Positions 10,001-17,806 of a stretch of DNA of 64,000 nt are shown piece by piece. The notes under the pieces were generated by a model. The model saw only the letters and a program-made list of their open reading frames with translations, searched no databases and was not told the DNA's origin. The DNA is from Rufibacter radiotolerans. GTDB taxonomy: Bacteria > Bacteroidota > Bacteroidia > Cytophagales > Hymenobacteraceae. The first letter of the stretch is position 1; every line of letters begins with the position of its first letter. Where the stretch lies: the NCBI RefSeq assembly GCF_001078055.1, contig NZ_CP010777.1, positions 580,408 through 644,407 on the forward strand, given 5' to 3'. The translations under genes and the position numbers were made by a program.

Positions 10001-10088
10001 CCAGGTGGCCCGGCAGGTGGGCATGACCGAGAAAGCCGCTGAGATTGAGCAGAACTTTATGCAGCACTACAGCCAGATGGGCAGATAA
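7086..10088 (+). CDS. DUF2723 family GT-C-type membrane glycosyltransferase
   Basis: A 1000-residue polytopic membrane protein. The N-terminal signature (WDSGEFIACSYKLLVPHPPG, about 38-57) is that of DUF2723, a family related to protein O-mannosyltransferases, where acidic residues of the first extracytoplasmic loop serve catalysis. About ten or more membrane segments fill the first 600 residues, and the C-terminal 400 form a soluble region with TPR-like helices (EYLKAGDKATAKKIMDY). It is expected to move a lipid-linked sugar onto an extracytoplasmic acceptor, possibly protein; donor and acceptor are unknown. It is monocistronic. Confidence 0.88.
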   Translation: MLQYNRINNLVGWLVFAVATIAYVLTLEPTASFWDSGEFIACSYKLLVPHPPGAPFYLLLGRIFSMFAGDPSQVAWWVNLLSALSSSFTVLFLFWTISILARKLLVPAPARKSVGAAVAVEEDIIVEPTLGQTIAIMGSAAVGALAFTFSDSFWFSAVEAEVYALSSFFTAFVVWAMLRWEERAHDAMSDKWLILIAYMVGLSIGVHLLNLVAIPALAFIFFFRLKKYSNKGAIITMVVSAVILGIVLVGVIPGLPSIAGWFEVLFVNSFGLPFGAGVIFFVVMFIAAIVWAVKYAIRKGNRTLHTALLSFIFVLIGYSSYMIIPIRSNYDPTIDENDPENIVSFVSYLKREQYGDRPLLFGPQFNAEPIDQKEGAAQYIKGKDKYIEVERKIEAVYDSKDKTLLPRLYSNQPGHIAQYKKWVDVQEGQKPTMGQNFSFLFNYQMGHMFWRYFGWNFVGREGDIQHSGVLWPWEGNEGLPERVAESKARNNFYMLPLALGILGLIFQIRRKQRDAFIVGLLFIFTGIAIVIYLNQPPIEPRERDYTFAGAFYAFSIWIGLGVLALADFLRKTLKSDVLAGGIATVLGLLVPGIMAAQGWDDHDRSDRYHSVDSAKNLLSSVAPNAILFTNGDNDTFPLWYAQEVEGFRTDVRVAVLSYMNTDWYLDQMKRQAYKSEPFPMILENENYRQGINDYLPYVERKEVAGGIDLKQYIQLVKQNHQALQIGDRSGRTYLSFPTKNFFLNIDKQAVIAAKAVPAAFQDSIVSQMRWTIKQGGLEKKHLAMLDLIANNNWKRPVYFSTTADNSDFLGLENYLQLEGLAYRVVPVLSRDPEQTGYIAKDIMYDNMMNKFSWRNLGREDIFYDENYLRFPANARDKYYQLTIEYLKAGDKATAKKIMDYVFTQLPDKSIPYDYYIPPYVVPLYQVGEQKRAQEIVNVMSARSDKALRYFMAQSSMFETEIRINLFIMQQLIQVARQVGMTEKAAEIEQNFMQHYSQMGR

Positions 10089-10105
10089 GCCCTTGGTGAA
10101 ACACA

Positions 10106-10141
10106 AGAAAGGCCGGTAGCAGTACCGGCCTTTCTTTTTTT
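10106..10141 (+). terminator. intrinsic terminator after DUF2723 gene
   Basis: A 13-bp perfect stem (AGAAAGGCCGGTA), loop GCAG, then a T-run. Confidence 0.9.
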
Positions 10142-10170
10142 GATTTCAGGAAAGATGCAAAGGGGCGTTT

Positions 10171-10212
10171 TCTGTTTTGAGTCTATTTTTGCTAAAACGG
10201 GCCTAAAACGGA
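10171..10212. repeat. dispersed palindrome, copy 4
   Basis: TGTTTTGAGTC at the left and GGGCCTAAAACGGA at the right of a TTTTTGCTAAAAC centre. Arms are partly mismatched. It lies between the DUF2723 terminator and the rlmB promoter. Confidence 0.75.
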
Positions 10213-10330
10213 AATCCTTTGGTGTCTGCCAACAAACTCCCTCCACGCAAAAAGCGGCAGCCTATTGTTACCCTACCGGGGTTGAAATGGGCCAACTGAT
10301 GGGTATTACATTTTTCTGCGGAAATACGGC

Positions 10331-10338
10331 TACCTTTG
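10331..10338 (+). promoter_or_regulatory. -7 element, probable rlmB promoter
   Basis: TACCTTTG matches the TAnnTTTG consensus and lies about 40 nt before the preferred rlmB start. No good -33 TTTG is present at the normal distance. Confidence 0.55.
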
Positions 10339-10378
10339 TGCCCGTAGGCGGAGAACAGGTTTGTCTGGCCCGCAAAAT

Positions 10379-11203
10379 ATGGCATTCATGGAAAACAGAA
10401 ATTACAGAGATAGAGAAGGCGGCGGAAAGCCAAGGCATTTCACCACGCCTAAGGTAGATAAGATGGAAATGGTGTTCGGGCTACGGCCCATTCTGGAAGC
10501 GTTGCACGCCGGAAAAACCATGGAAAAGATTTACCTCTTGAAAGGGGTGAAGCACAGCATCAGCCAGGAGATTACGGAGCTGGCCAAAGCCGCCGATATT
10601 CCTATCTCTTTGGTGCCCGGCGAGAAGCTGGACCAACTAACCCGCAAGAACCACCAGGGTGCGGTAGCCTACCTCTCTGCTATTTCCTATTCCCCGCTAG
10701 ATGAGATTGTAGCCTCTCTCTTTGAAAAAGGAATAGATCCATTGCTGGTGGTGCTGGACCGTATTACCGACGTGCGGAACTTTGGCGCCATTGCCCGTAA
10801 CGCCGAGTGTATGGGCGCGCACGCCATTGTGATCCCTAGCCGCGGAGCCGCCCAGATTAATGCCGATGCCCTGAAAACCTCGGCCGGCGCCCTGAACCTT
10901 ATTCCGGTTTGCCGCGAGCCTAACCTCAAAGACACCCTACATTTCCTGAAGCAGTCTGGCATACGCGTGGTGGCCTGTACCGAGAAAGCCGAGGAGAACC
11001 TTACCGATGCCGGCGTGGACCTGACCGGACCCATTGCTGTACTCATGGGCAGTGAGGAAGACGGCATCTCACCGGAGTACCTGAAACGCGCCGATCTGCG
11101 TGTGAAAATACCTATGGTAGGCCAGATTCAGTCTTTGAACGTGTCGGTGGCCAGCGGCATTGTCTTGTTTGAGGCCATGCGTCAAAGAAAGGCAGGCTAT
11201 TAA
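10379..11203 (+). CDS. rlmB: 23S rRNA (guanosine-2'-O-)-methyltransferase, RlmB-type SpoU enzyme
   Basis: A SpoU (SPOUT) methyltransferase of about 274 residues that 2'-O-methylates a 23S rRNA guanosine. An N-terminal substrate-binding domain (GLRPILEALHAG) precedes the three SpoU motifs: NFGAIARNAECMGA, MGSEEDGIS and PMVGQIQSLNVSVASGIVLF, which form the trefoil-knot SAM site. ATG at 10379 or 10388 are both possible; an upstream TTG (10361) is less likely. The N-terminal 25 residues are basic and variable. RlmB rather than another SpoU paralogue is the best family match. Confidence 0.88.
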   Translation: MAFMENRNYRDREGGGKPRHFTTPKVDKMEMVFGLRPILEALHAGKTMEKIYLLKGVKHSISQEITELAKAADIPISLVPGEKLDQLTRKNHQGAVAYLSAISYSPLDEIVASLFEKGIDPLLVVLDRITDVRNFGAIARNAECMGAHAIVIPSRGAAQINADALKTSAGALNLIPVCREPNLKDTLHFLKQSGIRVVACTEKAEENLTDAGVDLTGPIAVLMGSEEDGISPEYLKRADLRVKIPMVGQIQSLNVSVASGIVLFEAMRQRKAGY

Positions 11204-11351
11204 GTTAACCTGGCAGTTGGTGTAATAACCAATCTGCTGCTCAAACATTAAAAAGGGGATTTGCCGAAGTTAGGTGCAGTATTTGTAAATTCAGAAAGGG
11301 CAGATGCAGCCTTTTAACCGGTACAAGGGTCTCCTAAGAAAAGCCATGGCT

Positions 11352-11765
11352 ATGAAAAATACCTTCCTGCTTCTTTTACTTGCCTTTCTGTCCTTCTCCT
11401 GCCTGGAGAAAGAAGACGAGGCTGTCGCAGTACTGCCAGACGGTACCTACACAGGAACCTTTACCAGAAGCAATAACCTCGGAGATGAGATGCCTAAAGT
11501 GGCGCAGGTCACTTTGGTGGTAAAAGGAAACACCTTTACAGGCACCAGTGATACGCCCCATTACCCCGCCATTGGTTCGGGCACTTACAAAATAAACGGG
11601 CAGGACATCACCTTTGAGGATGAAAGATTCTGGACCGCTGACTTCGACTGGACGCTCATTCTCAAAGGCACTTTCGCTCTGCAAAACACGAACGGGATTA
11701 TTACCCTCACCCGCCGGCAGGGGAACCTGACCGATGTCTACCAGTTATCCCGGAAGCAGGAATAG
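11352..11765 (+). CDS. small lipoprotein of unknown function
   Basis: A 137-residue protein starting MKNTFLLLLLAFLSFSCLEK: the hydrophobic core plus the LSFSC lipobox predicts lipidation at the Cys and an anchored mature protein. The rest is a small beta-rich domain (GTYTGTFTRSN, VKGNTFTGTSD, SGTYKINGQDITFED, GIITLTRR), which suggests a lipocalin-like or calycin-like barrel by pattern only. Earlier in-frame starts (11304, 11346) would put a hydrophilic leader before the signal and are disfavoured. It ends at a bidirectional terminator shared with manC. Confidence 0.8.
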   Translation: MKNTFLLLLLAFLSFSCLEKEDEAVAVLPDGTYTGTFTRSNNLGDEMPKVAQVTLVVKGNTFTGTSDTPHYPAIGSGTYKINGQDITFEDERFWTADFDWTLILKGTFALQNTNGIITLTRRQGNLTDVYQLSRKQE

Positions 11766-11782
11766 GCAACTACTGAAGCCAC

Positions 11783-11827
11783 AAAAAAAGAGCGGGTCCC
11801 CTGAAACCAGGGGACCCGCTCTTTTTT
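11783..11827. terminator. bidirectional intrinsic terminator
   Basis: An A-run, the stem AGAGCGGGTCCCCT paired with AGGGGACCCGCTCT, loop GAAACC, and a T-run. It serves the convergent lipoprotein gene and manC. Confidence 0.92.
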
Positions 11828-11844
11828 AAAGCCTGCCAATACAG

Positions 11845-12921
11845 TTATATGTAGTTCTGGCCTTTAATGGCTTTGGCGTCAGAGACAAAGTCTTTTACTT
11901 TCTGCTCATCTTCGCGGCGGCACACCATGAGTACATTGTCATGCTCGGCCACAATAAAGTTCTCCAGCCCCTGCAGCACCACCAGTTGGTTTTGAGGCGT
12001 CTTCACAATGCAGTTGTGCACGTCATAGAGCAGCACGTTTCCATCTATGACGTTGCCCTCAGAAGACTTCTCAGACAGGCTGTAGAGCGAGTTCCAGGTG
12101 CCCAGGTCAGACCAGCCAAAGTCGCCCAGGATTACATACACGTTATTGGCTTTTTCCATAAGACCGTAGTCAATGGAAATGTTGCGACAGTGGGAGTAGG
12201 CTTTATTGATGAAGGCTTCCTCTTTATCGGTGTCAAAGGCGGCTTTGCCTTCCTCAAAGGTCTCGGCCATGTCACTTAGGTATTCCCTGAAGGCCTGCAG
12301 AATGGTCTGTGCGTTCCAGATAAAGATACCGGCGTTCCAGACAAACTCGCCGCTGTCAATAAACATCTGGGCAATCTCCAGCGAAGGCTTCTCTGTGAAG
12401 GTCTTCACCTTTTTAAGCACATGCTCAGAATCTGGCAGGAACTGGATATAGCCGTAACCAGTGTCAGGGCGGGTAGGTTTAATGCCCAACGTGACCAGAA
12501 TGTTGGCCGTGGCCGTGGCCTGTAAGCCTTCATGCACGCAACTGATAAAGGCGTCTTCCCTTAGTATCACGTGGTCTGAGGGGGCAATCACAATATTGGC
12601 GTGCGGATTCTTCTTGGCTATTTTGTAACAGGCGTAGGCAATGCAGGGGGCGGTGTTGCGGCCAATTGGCTCTTGTAGAATCTGATTTTCAGACAGTTCC
12701 GGTAAATGTTCCCGTACTAGTGCGGCATAGTCACGGTGCGTGACTACGTAAACATTTTCCGGGGGGCATACTTTCCTGAACCGCTTAACTGTGGTCTGGA
12801 TCATGCTTTCACCGGTTCCTAAGACATCATGAAACTGTTTGGGGTAGTTTACCCGGCTAATGGGCCAAAAGCGGCTCCCAATGCCTCCCGCCATGATGAC
12901 AACAAATGTATTATTGTTCAT
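11845..12921 (-). CDS. manC: mannose-1-phosphate guanylyltransferase
   Basis: A 358-residue nucleotidyltransferase making GDP-mannose from mannose-1-phosphate and GTP for glycans. The pyrophosphorylase signature AGGIGSRFWPISR (about 10-22), the PKQF segment, EPIGRNTAPCIAYA and FTEKP are all present. It lacks the C-terminal phosphomannose isomerase domain of the fused enzymes. The ATG at 12921 is chosen because kpsF ends one base upstream; a longer open frame reads into kpsF. Co-transcribed with kpsF, it fits a shared role in precursor supply for cell-surface sugars. Confidence 0.93.
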   Translation of the reverse strand: MNNNTFVVIMAGGIGSRFWPISRVNYPKQFHDVLGTGESMIQTTVKRFRKVCPPENVYVVTHRDYAALVREHLPELSENQILQEPIGRNTAPCIAYACYKIAKKNPHANIVIAPSDHVILREDAFISCVHEGLQATATANILVTLGIKPTRPDTGYGYIQFLPDSEHVLKKVKTFTEKPSLEIAQMFIDSGEFVWNAGIFIWNAQTILQAFREYLSDMAETFEEGKAAFDTDKEEAFINKAYSHCRNISIDYGLMEKANNVYVILGDFGWSDLGTWNSLYSLSEKSSEGNVIDGNVLLYDVHNCIVKTPQNQLVVLQGLENFIVAEHDNVLMVCRREDEQKVKDFVSDAKAIKGQNYI

Positions 12922-12922
12922 G

Positions 12923-13891
12923 TTATACAAGTCCTTCTTTAAGTAAGTCATGCAGGTGCACGAATCCTGCAAAGGTACCGCCTTTGGTGACAATTAACTG
13001 CGTAATGTTTTTTTGCTGCATGATAGCCAGGGCTTCCACGGCATAGGCGTCACAGTCAATGGTAAGTGGCGAAGGGGTCATGATAGCTGCCGCGGTAATC
13101 CCAGACAGGTTGTCAAAATTGGAGAGCATGCGCCGTAAGTCACCGTCTGTGATAATACCGGTTAAGGTACCAAAATTATCCAAGACCGCGGTGGCGCCTA
13201 ATCTTTTGGAAGAGATCTCAATGATGATTTCCTTGAGGGTGGCGTCTTCTTTTACCTGCGGGGCGGCATTAAGGCTGTAAATGTCTTCTACTTTCAGGTA
13301 AAGCCTTTTGCCCAGGGAACCGCCCGGGTGCAGGGCGCCAAAATCCTCCTTACTGAAATCGCGGGCTTCCAGCAGGCAGACTGCCAGGGCATCACCCAAG
13401 GCCAGGTGCGCCGTGGTGCTGGTGGTAGGGGCCAGGTTATTGGGGCAGGCCTCGCGCTCAATGGTGGCATTCAAGACAAAGTCGGCCTGCTGGGCCAGAT
13501 AGGAATCCACGTTGGAAACCAGGGCGGCTAACTGCGTGCCTTTGCGCTTCAACAACGGAACCAGCACCTTGATCTCTGGGGTATTGCCGCTTTTGGAGAG
13601 GCAGATTACAAAATCATTGGCCTGAATCATACCCAAGTCCCCATGGATGGCGTCGGCGGCATGCATGAATAGGGCCGGGGTGCCTGTAGAGTTGAGGGTG
13701 GCCACAATCTTGGAGGCAATGTTGGCGCTCTTGCCTATGCCCGTGACCACCACCCGCCCGGTGGAGTTTAAGATTGCTTGTACGCAGTTCTCAAAATCCT
13801 CATTTATATAGTCTGTCAGCTTAAGAATGGCGGCGGCTTCTTCTTGCAAGACATTTTTTGCAATGCTTTTGATATTTTTCGTGATATTCAA
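12923..13891 (-). CDS. kpsF: KpsF/GutQ family arabinose-5-phosphate isomerase
   Basis: A 322-residue SIS-domain sugar-phosphate isomerase with two C-terminal CBS domains. It is expected to convert ribulose-5-phosphate to arabinose-5-phosphate, the Kdo precursor. SIS signatures: GRVVVTGIGKSANIASK (about 45-61), HGDLGMI and LSKSGNTPEI, then LALGDALAV. The CBS pair covers about 200-322. It is divergent from recQ, an arrangement also seen in other Bacteroidota, and is followed at once by manC. Confidence 0.94.
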   Translation of the reverse strand: MNITKNIKSIAKNVLQEEAAAILKLTDYINEDFENCVQAILNSTGRVVVTGIGKSANIASKIVATLNSTGTPALFMHAADAIHGDLGMIQANDFVICLSKSGNTPEIKVLVPLLKRKGTQLAALVSNVDSYLAQQADFVLNATIEREACPNNLAPTTSTTAHLALGDALAVCLLEARDFSKEDFGALHPGGSLGKRLYLKVEDIYSLNAAPQVKEDATLKEIIIEISSKRLGATAVLDNFGTLTGIITDGDLRRMLSNFDNLSGITAAAIMTPSPLTIDCDAYAVEALAIMQQKNITQLIVTKGGTFAGFVHLHDLLKEGLV

Positions 13892-13901
13892 GTTAGATTT
13901 G
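13868..13901 (+). promoter_or_regulatory. probable recQ promoter
   Basis: TTTG at 13868-13871, 22 nt, then TAGATTTG at 13894-13901. The -33 box lies inside the start of the divergent kpsF. The predicted leader is about 58 nt. Confidence 0.6.
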
Positions 13902-13964
13902 TATTAGACAAGACAACAAAAAGACAGTACTTATAACACTTGTTTGCAATAACAAGCTCTTTTC

Positions 13965-16142
13965 ATGTTAGTAAAACAAGAATCATTAAAGGACAAATTA
14001 AAGGAAGTTTTTGGCTATAGTCAATTCAGGGGAAACCAGGAGGCGATTATCCAGAACATCATGGCTGGCAAGAACACGTTTGTGATCATGCCTACCGGCG
14101 CCGGGAAATCACTTTGCTACCAGTTGCCCGCCCTGGCAATGGAAGGGACCGCTATTGTGATTTCGCCTTTGATTGCGCTCATGAAAAACCAGGTGGATCA
14201 GTTGAACGCGTTTGGGGTGAATGCCCAGTTCCTGAACTCCACTCTCTCCAAAGCGGAGATGAACAAAGTGAAGAAAGAAACGGTGAGCGGCGCCGTGCGG
14301 TTATTATACGTAGCGCCCGAGTCCCTTACCAAAGAAGATACCCTGGATTTCCTTCGTCAGGCCAAAGTGTCTTTTGTAGCCATTGACGAGGCCCACTGTA
14401 TTTCTGAGTGGGGCCATGACTTCCGGCCGGAGTACCGCAAGATCAGGGGCATCATTGACAACATAGGCAACCTGCCCATCATTGCCCTCACGGCCACGGC
14501 CACGCCCAAGGTGCAGCTGGACATCCAGAAAAATCTGCAGATGGATGATGCCTCGGTGTTCAAGTCGTCGTTTAACCGCACCAACCTGTATTACGAGGTG
14601 CGGCCCAAGCACAACACCAAGAAGCAGCTCATCCAGTACATCAAGAAACACAAAGGCAAAAGCGGGATTATCTATTGCCTCAGCCGCAAGAAGGTAGAGG
14701 AGATAGCCGAACTTTTGCAGGTGAATGATATCAAGGCCCTGCCGTACCACGCCGGGCTAGACTCCAACGTGCGCATGGCCAATCAGGACGCCTTCCTCAA
14801 TGAGGACGTGGACGTGATTGTGGCCACCATCGCCTTTGGTATGGGCATTGACAAGCCAGACGTGCGCTTTGTCATTCATTATGACACGCCTAAGTCCATA
14901 GAAGGCTACTACCAGGAAACTGGTCGCGGAGGCCGCGATGGTCTGGAAGGCAACTGCCTCATGTTCTACAGCTATGATGACATTGTCAAGCTGGAGAAAT
15001 TCAGCAAAGACAAGCCTGTAACCGAACGCGATAACTCCAAGCTGTTGCTGCAGGAGATGGCCTCTTACGCCGACTCAGCCGTTTGCCGCCGCCGCCAGCT
15101 GCTGCACTACTTTGGTGAGCAGTATGACAAAGACTGCGGTTTCTGTGACAACTGCGTGCACCCTAAAGAGAAATTTGAGGCCGAGCAGGAACTGACCTAT
15201 GCCCTGAAGGCTGTGGTGCAGACCAACCAGCGCTTCGGGATTGAGCACCTGGTACACGTGCTCATCGGTCTGAAAGACCAGTACGTGGAGAGCTACGGGC
15301 ATGACCAGATAGAGGTGTTTGGCGTGGGTAAAGAGCAGGAACCCCAGTTCTGGAATTCCATTGTGCGCCAGGCGCTGCTGTTTGACTACCTGGAGAAAGA
15401 CATAGAGGCCTTCGGGGTCTTGAAGCTGACGGAGAAAGGGGAGAAGTTCCTGAAAAGCCCGCATGCCATCAAGTTCTCCAAAGACCACAACTTTGACGAG
15501 GAGGTGCAGCAGGAAGAAGAGAAAGAGGAAACCCAGGCTGCGGCCGGGCATGACGCCGTTCTTTTTGACATGCTCAAGGCCCTGCGTAAGAAACTGGCAA
15601 AGGACATGAACCTGCCGCCCTACGTGCTCTTCCAGGACCCGTCTATCAAAGAGATGGCTACCACCTACCCCACCACCAAAGAAGACCTGGCGCATATTGC
15701 CGGCGTGGGCATGGGCAAGGTGCAGAAGTTCGGGAAGCCGTTCCTGGAACTGATCGCCAAATACGTAGAGGAGAATGACATTGTCACCGCCGCCGATGTG
15801 GTGGTGAAAACCACGGTGAACAAGTCAAAGCTCAAGATCTACGTCATTCAGCAGATAGACAAGAAAATGGACCTGGAGGAGATTGCCGCCTCTAAAGGTA
15901 TTACCATGTCTGAGCTGATTGAGGAGATTGAGCACATTTGCTATTCCGGCACCAAACTCAACCTGGACTACTATATAGACGGGGTGTTGGATGATGACCG
16001 CCAGCAAGAAGTGATTGACTATTTCATGACCTCCACCACAGACAACATGGCCACGGCCATTAAAGAACTGGGCACCGATGATTACACCGAGGACGATCTG
16101 CGCCTGATGCGCATCAAGTTCCTGTCTAAATACGCGAACTAA
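13965..16142 (+). CDS. recQ: ATP-dependent DNA helicase RecQ
   Basis: A 725-residue 3'-5' DNA helicase for recombination and fork repair. Order of domains: helicase core with MPTGAGKSLCYQLPA (Walker A), DEAHCISEWGHDFRPEY (DEAH box and RecQ loop) and QETGRGGRDG (motif VI, arginine finger); an RQC zinc site with CRRRQ and CGFCDNC; an HRDC-like domain (about 540-610); and about 90 further residues that may be a second helical module. It ends at its own terminator and is divergent from kpsF. Confidence 0.97.
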   Translation: MLVKQESLKDKLKEVFGYSQFRGNQEAIIQNIMAGKNTFVIMPTGAGKSLCYQLPALAMEGTAIVISPLIALMKNQVDQLNAFGVNAQFLNSTLSKAEMNKVKKETVSGAVRLLYVAPESLTKEDTLDFLRQAKVSFVAIDEAHCISEWGHDFRPEYRKIRGIIDNIGNLPIIALTATATPKVQLDIQKNLQMDDASVFKSSFNRTNLYYEVRPKHNTKKQLIQYIKKHKGKSGIIYCLSRKKVEEIAELLQVNDIKALPYHAGLDSNVRMANQDAFLNEDVDVIVATIAFGMGIDKPDVRFVIHYDTPKSIEGYYQETGRGGRDGLEGNCLMFYSYDDIVKLEKFSKDKPVTERDNSKLLLQEMASYADSAVCRRRQLLHYFGEQYDKDCGFCDNCVHPKEKFEAEQELTYALKAVVQTNQRFGIEHLVHVLIGLKDQYVESYGHDQIEVFGVGKEQEPQFWNSIVRQALLFDYLEKDIEAFGVLKLTEKGEKFLKSPHAIKFSKDHNFDEEVQQEEEKEETQAAAGHDAVLFDMLKALRKKLAKDMNLPPYVLFQDPSIKEMATTYPTTKEDLAHIAGVGMGKVQKFGKPFLELIAKYVEENDIVTAADVVVKTTVNKSKLKIYVIQQIDKKMDLEEIAASKGITMSELIEEIEHICYSGTKLNLDYYIDGVLDDDRQQEVIDYFMTSTTDNMATAIKELGTDDYTEDDLRLMRIKFLSKYAN

Positions 16143-16170
16143 AAAATGGCCGCGGAACTATAGAAAAACG

Positions 16171-16203
16171 AAAAGCAGGTGTGTGAGCACCTGCTTTTTT
16201 GTT
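16171..16203 (+). terminator. intrinsic terminator after recQ
   Basis: The 11-bp stem AAAAGCAGGTG/CACCTGCTTTT with a 6-nt loop, followed by a T-run. Confidence 0.88.
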
Positions 16204-16219
16204 TCCTTTGTAAACCACT

Positions 16220-16259
16220 CCGTTTCGGGGCCGTTTTTGGAAAAACGGCCCCGAAACGG
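16220..16259. repeat. dispersed palindrome, copy 5 (perfect hairpin)
   Basis: A 19-bp perfect stem with a 2-nt centre, of the GGGGCCG/CGGCCCC stem class. It lies between the recQ terminator and purD. Confidence 0.9.
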
Positions 16260-16315
16260 AAAAAGTACCTTATTTGTATTGCCTGGGCAGCGGCCCGGGC
16301 CCTAACCAAGAGTGT

Positions 16316-17620
16316 ATGAATGTTCTGATTATTGGAGCGGGTGGCCGCGAGCACGCCCTGGCCTGGAAACTGGGCCAAAGCCCTTACAGCGAGCATATTT
16401 ACGTGGCCCCCGGCAATGCCGGCACGGCCCAGGTAGCCACCAACGTAGATATCTCCATCACCAACTTTGAAGAGCTGGCCAAATTCGCGACCGATTTCAA
16501 TATCATGATGCTGGTGGTAGGGCAGGAGGCCGCGCTGGTAGAAGGCATTGCGGACTACTTCGCGGAAAAGGAATACCTCCAGCACATCCTGGTAGTAGGC
16601 CCGCAACGCGCCGGCGCCCAGTTGGAAGGCAGCAAAGACTTCTCCAAGCAGTTCCTCCTCAAGTACGGCATCCCCACGGCCCGGTACCAGACCTTTACCA
16701 CCGACACCCATGACCAGGCCCTGGAATACCTGCAGACCCATGCCTACCCGGTGGTGTTAAAGGCAGACGGCTTGGCCGCCGGAAAAGGCGTGGTCATTGC
16801 CAAAGATTATGAGGAGGCCAGCTTTGCCCTCACGGGTATGTTAAAGCATCATAAGTTTGGTTCGGCGGGCCACAAAGTGGTGATTGAGGAGTTCCTGCAA
16901 GGGATTGAGCTCTCAGCCTTTGTGTTGACCGATGGTCAGGAATACGTGCTGCTGCCAGAGGCCAAAGACTACAAGCGCATTGGCGAGGGAGACGTAGGGC
17001 TGAACACGGGCGGTATGGGCGCCGTCTCGCCGGTTCCGTTCGCCAATGAGGCCTTTATGCAGAAAGTGCGGGAACGCGTCATAGAACCCACCCTGAAGGG
17101 CTTGCAGCAGGAAGGCATTCCGTACAGCGGGTTCCTGTTCATTGGCCTTATGAATTACAACGGTGACCCCTTCGTGATTGAGTACAACGTACGCCTGGGA
17201 GACCCGGAGACCGAGGCGATTCTGCCCCGCATCAAATCAGATCTGTTTGAGCTGTTCAAGGCCTTGCATGACCATGAGCTGGGGCAATACCAAATAGAAG
17301 TAGACCCCCGTTCTGCCACCACCATCTTCCTGGTTTCCGGCGGGTACCCCGAGGACTATGAGACGGGGAAAGTAATCAGTGGCTTAGAAAAGGCTCTGCC
17401 CGAAGACACGCTTTGCTTCCATGCCGGCACCAAGCAGAGCCAGGACGGCACCGTGGTCACAGACGGTGGCCGCGTGATTGCCGTAACCGGACTGGGCGTG
17501 AACATGGAAGAGGCCCTCAAGAAAGCCAATGCCGCCGCGGCCCAGATCAAATGGCAAGGCCGCTACTTTAGGCATGACATAGGCTTTGACCTTAAAAAAG
17601 CGCCGGCCTCCAAGTTTTAA
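16316..17620 (+). CDS. purD: phosphoribosylamine--glycine ligase
   Basis: A 434-residue ATP-grasp enzyme that joins glycine to phosphoribosylamine, the second step of de novo purine synthesis. It opens with MNVLIIGAGGREHALAWKL; the ATP-grasp region has VVLKADGLAAGKGVVIA, FLQGIELSAF and NTGGMGAVSP, with the metal site in VIEYNVRLGDPETEAI. The ATG at 16316 matches the family start. It is monocistronic and not linked to other pur genes here. Confidence 0.97.
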   Translation: MNVLIIGAGGREHALAWKLGQSPYSEHIYVAPGNAGTAQVATNVDISITNFEELAKFATDFNIMMLVVGQEAALVEGIADYFAEKEYLQHILVVGPQRAGAQLEGSKDFSKQFLLKYGIPTARYQTFTTDTHDQALEYLQTHAYPVVLKADGLAAGKGVVIAKDYEEASFALTGMLKHHKFGSAGHKVVIEEFLQGIELSAFVLTDGQEYVLLPEAKDYKRIGEGDVGLNTGGMGAVSPVPFANEAFMQKVRERVIEPTLKGLQQEGIPYSGFLFIGLMNYNGDPFVIEYNVRLGDPETEAILPRIKSDLFELFKALHDHELGQYQIEVDPRSATTIFLVSGGYPEDYETGKVISGLEKALPEDTLCFHAGTKQSQDGTVVTDGGRVIAVTGLGVNMEEALKKANAAAAQIKWQGRYFRHDIGFDLKKAPASKF

Positions 17621-17704
17621 GCTCTCTGAAGCATAAGGTGCTTGAACATCTGCTATAGGCCCCAGGGCAAGCCTCTTTCCATTAGAAAGAGTAGGGATTG
17701 CACT

Positions 17705-17748
17705 AAAATGACAAAGGCTGGTACTGTTACCGGCCTTTGTCATTTTAG
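17705..17748 (+). terminator. intrinsic terminator after purD
   Basis: A stem of about 19 bp (AAAATGACAAAGGCTGGTA and partner, one G-T wobble) with loop CTGT. It lies between purD and the CoA-transferase gene. Confidence 0.8.
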
Positions 17749-17765
17749 GCTACCGTAAGGAAGAT

Positions 17766-17773
17766 GATCTTTG
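17766..17773 (+). promoter_or_regulatory. -7-like element upstream of CoA-transferase gene
   Basis: GATCTTTG differs from TAnnTTTG at one position and lies 33 nt before the chosen ATG. No clear -33 box is seen. Confidence 0.4.
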
Positions 17774-17806
17774 TGGCAGCATTCAAGAAACTTAAGCCTG
17801 AAGCCC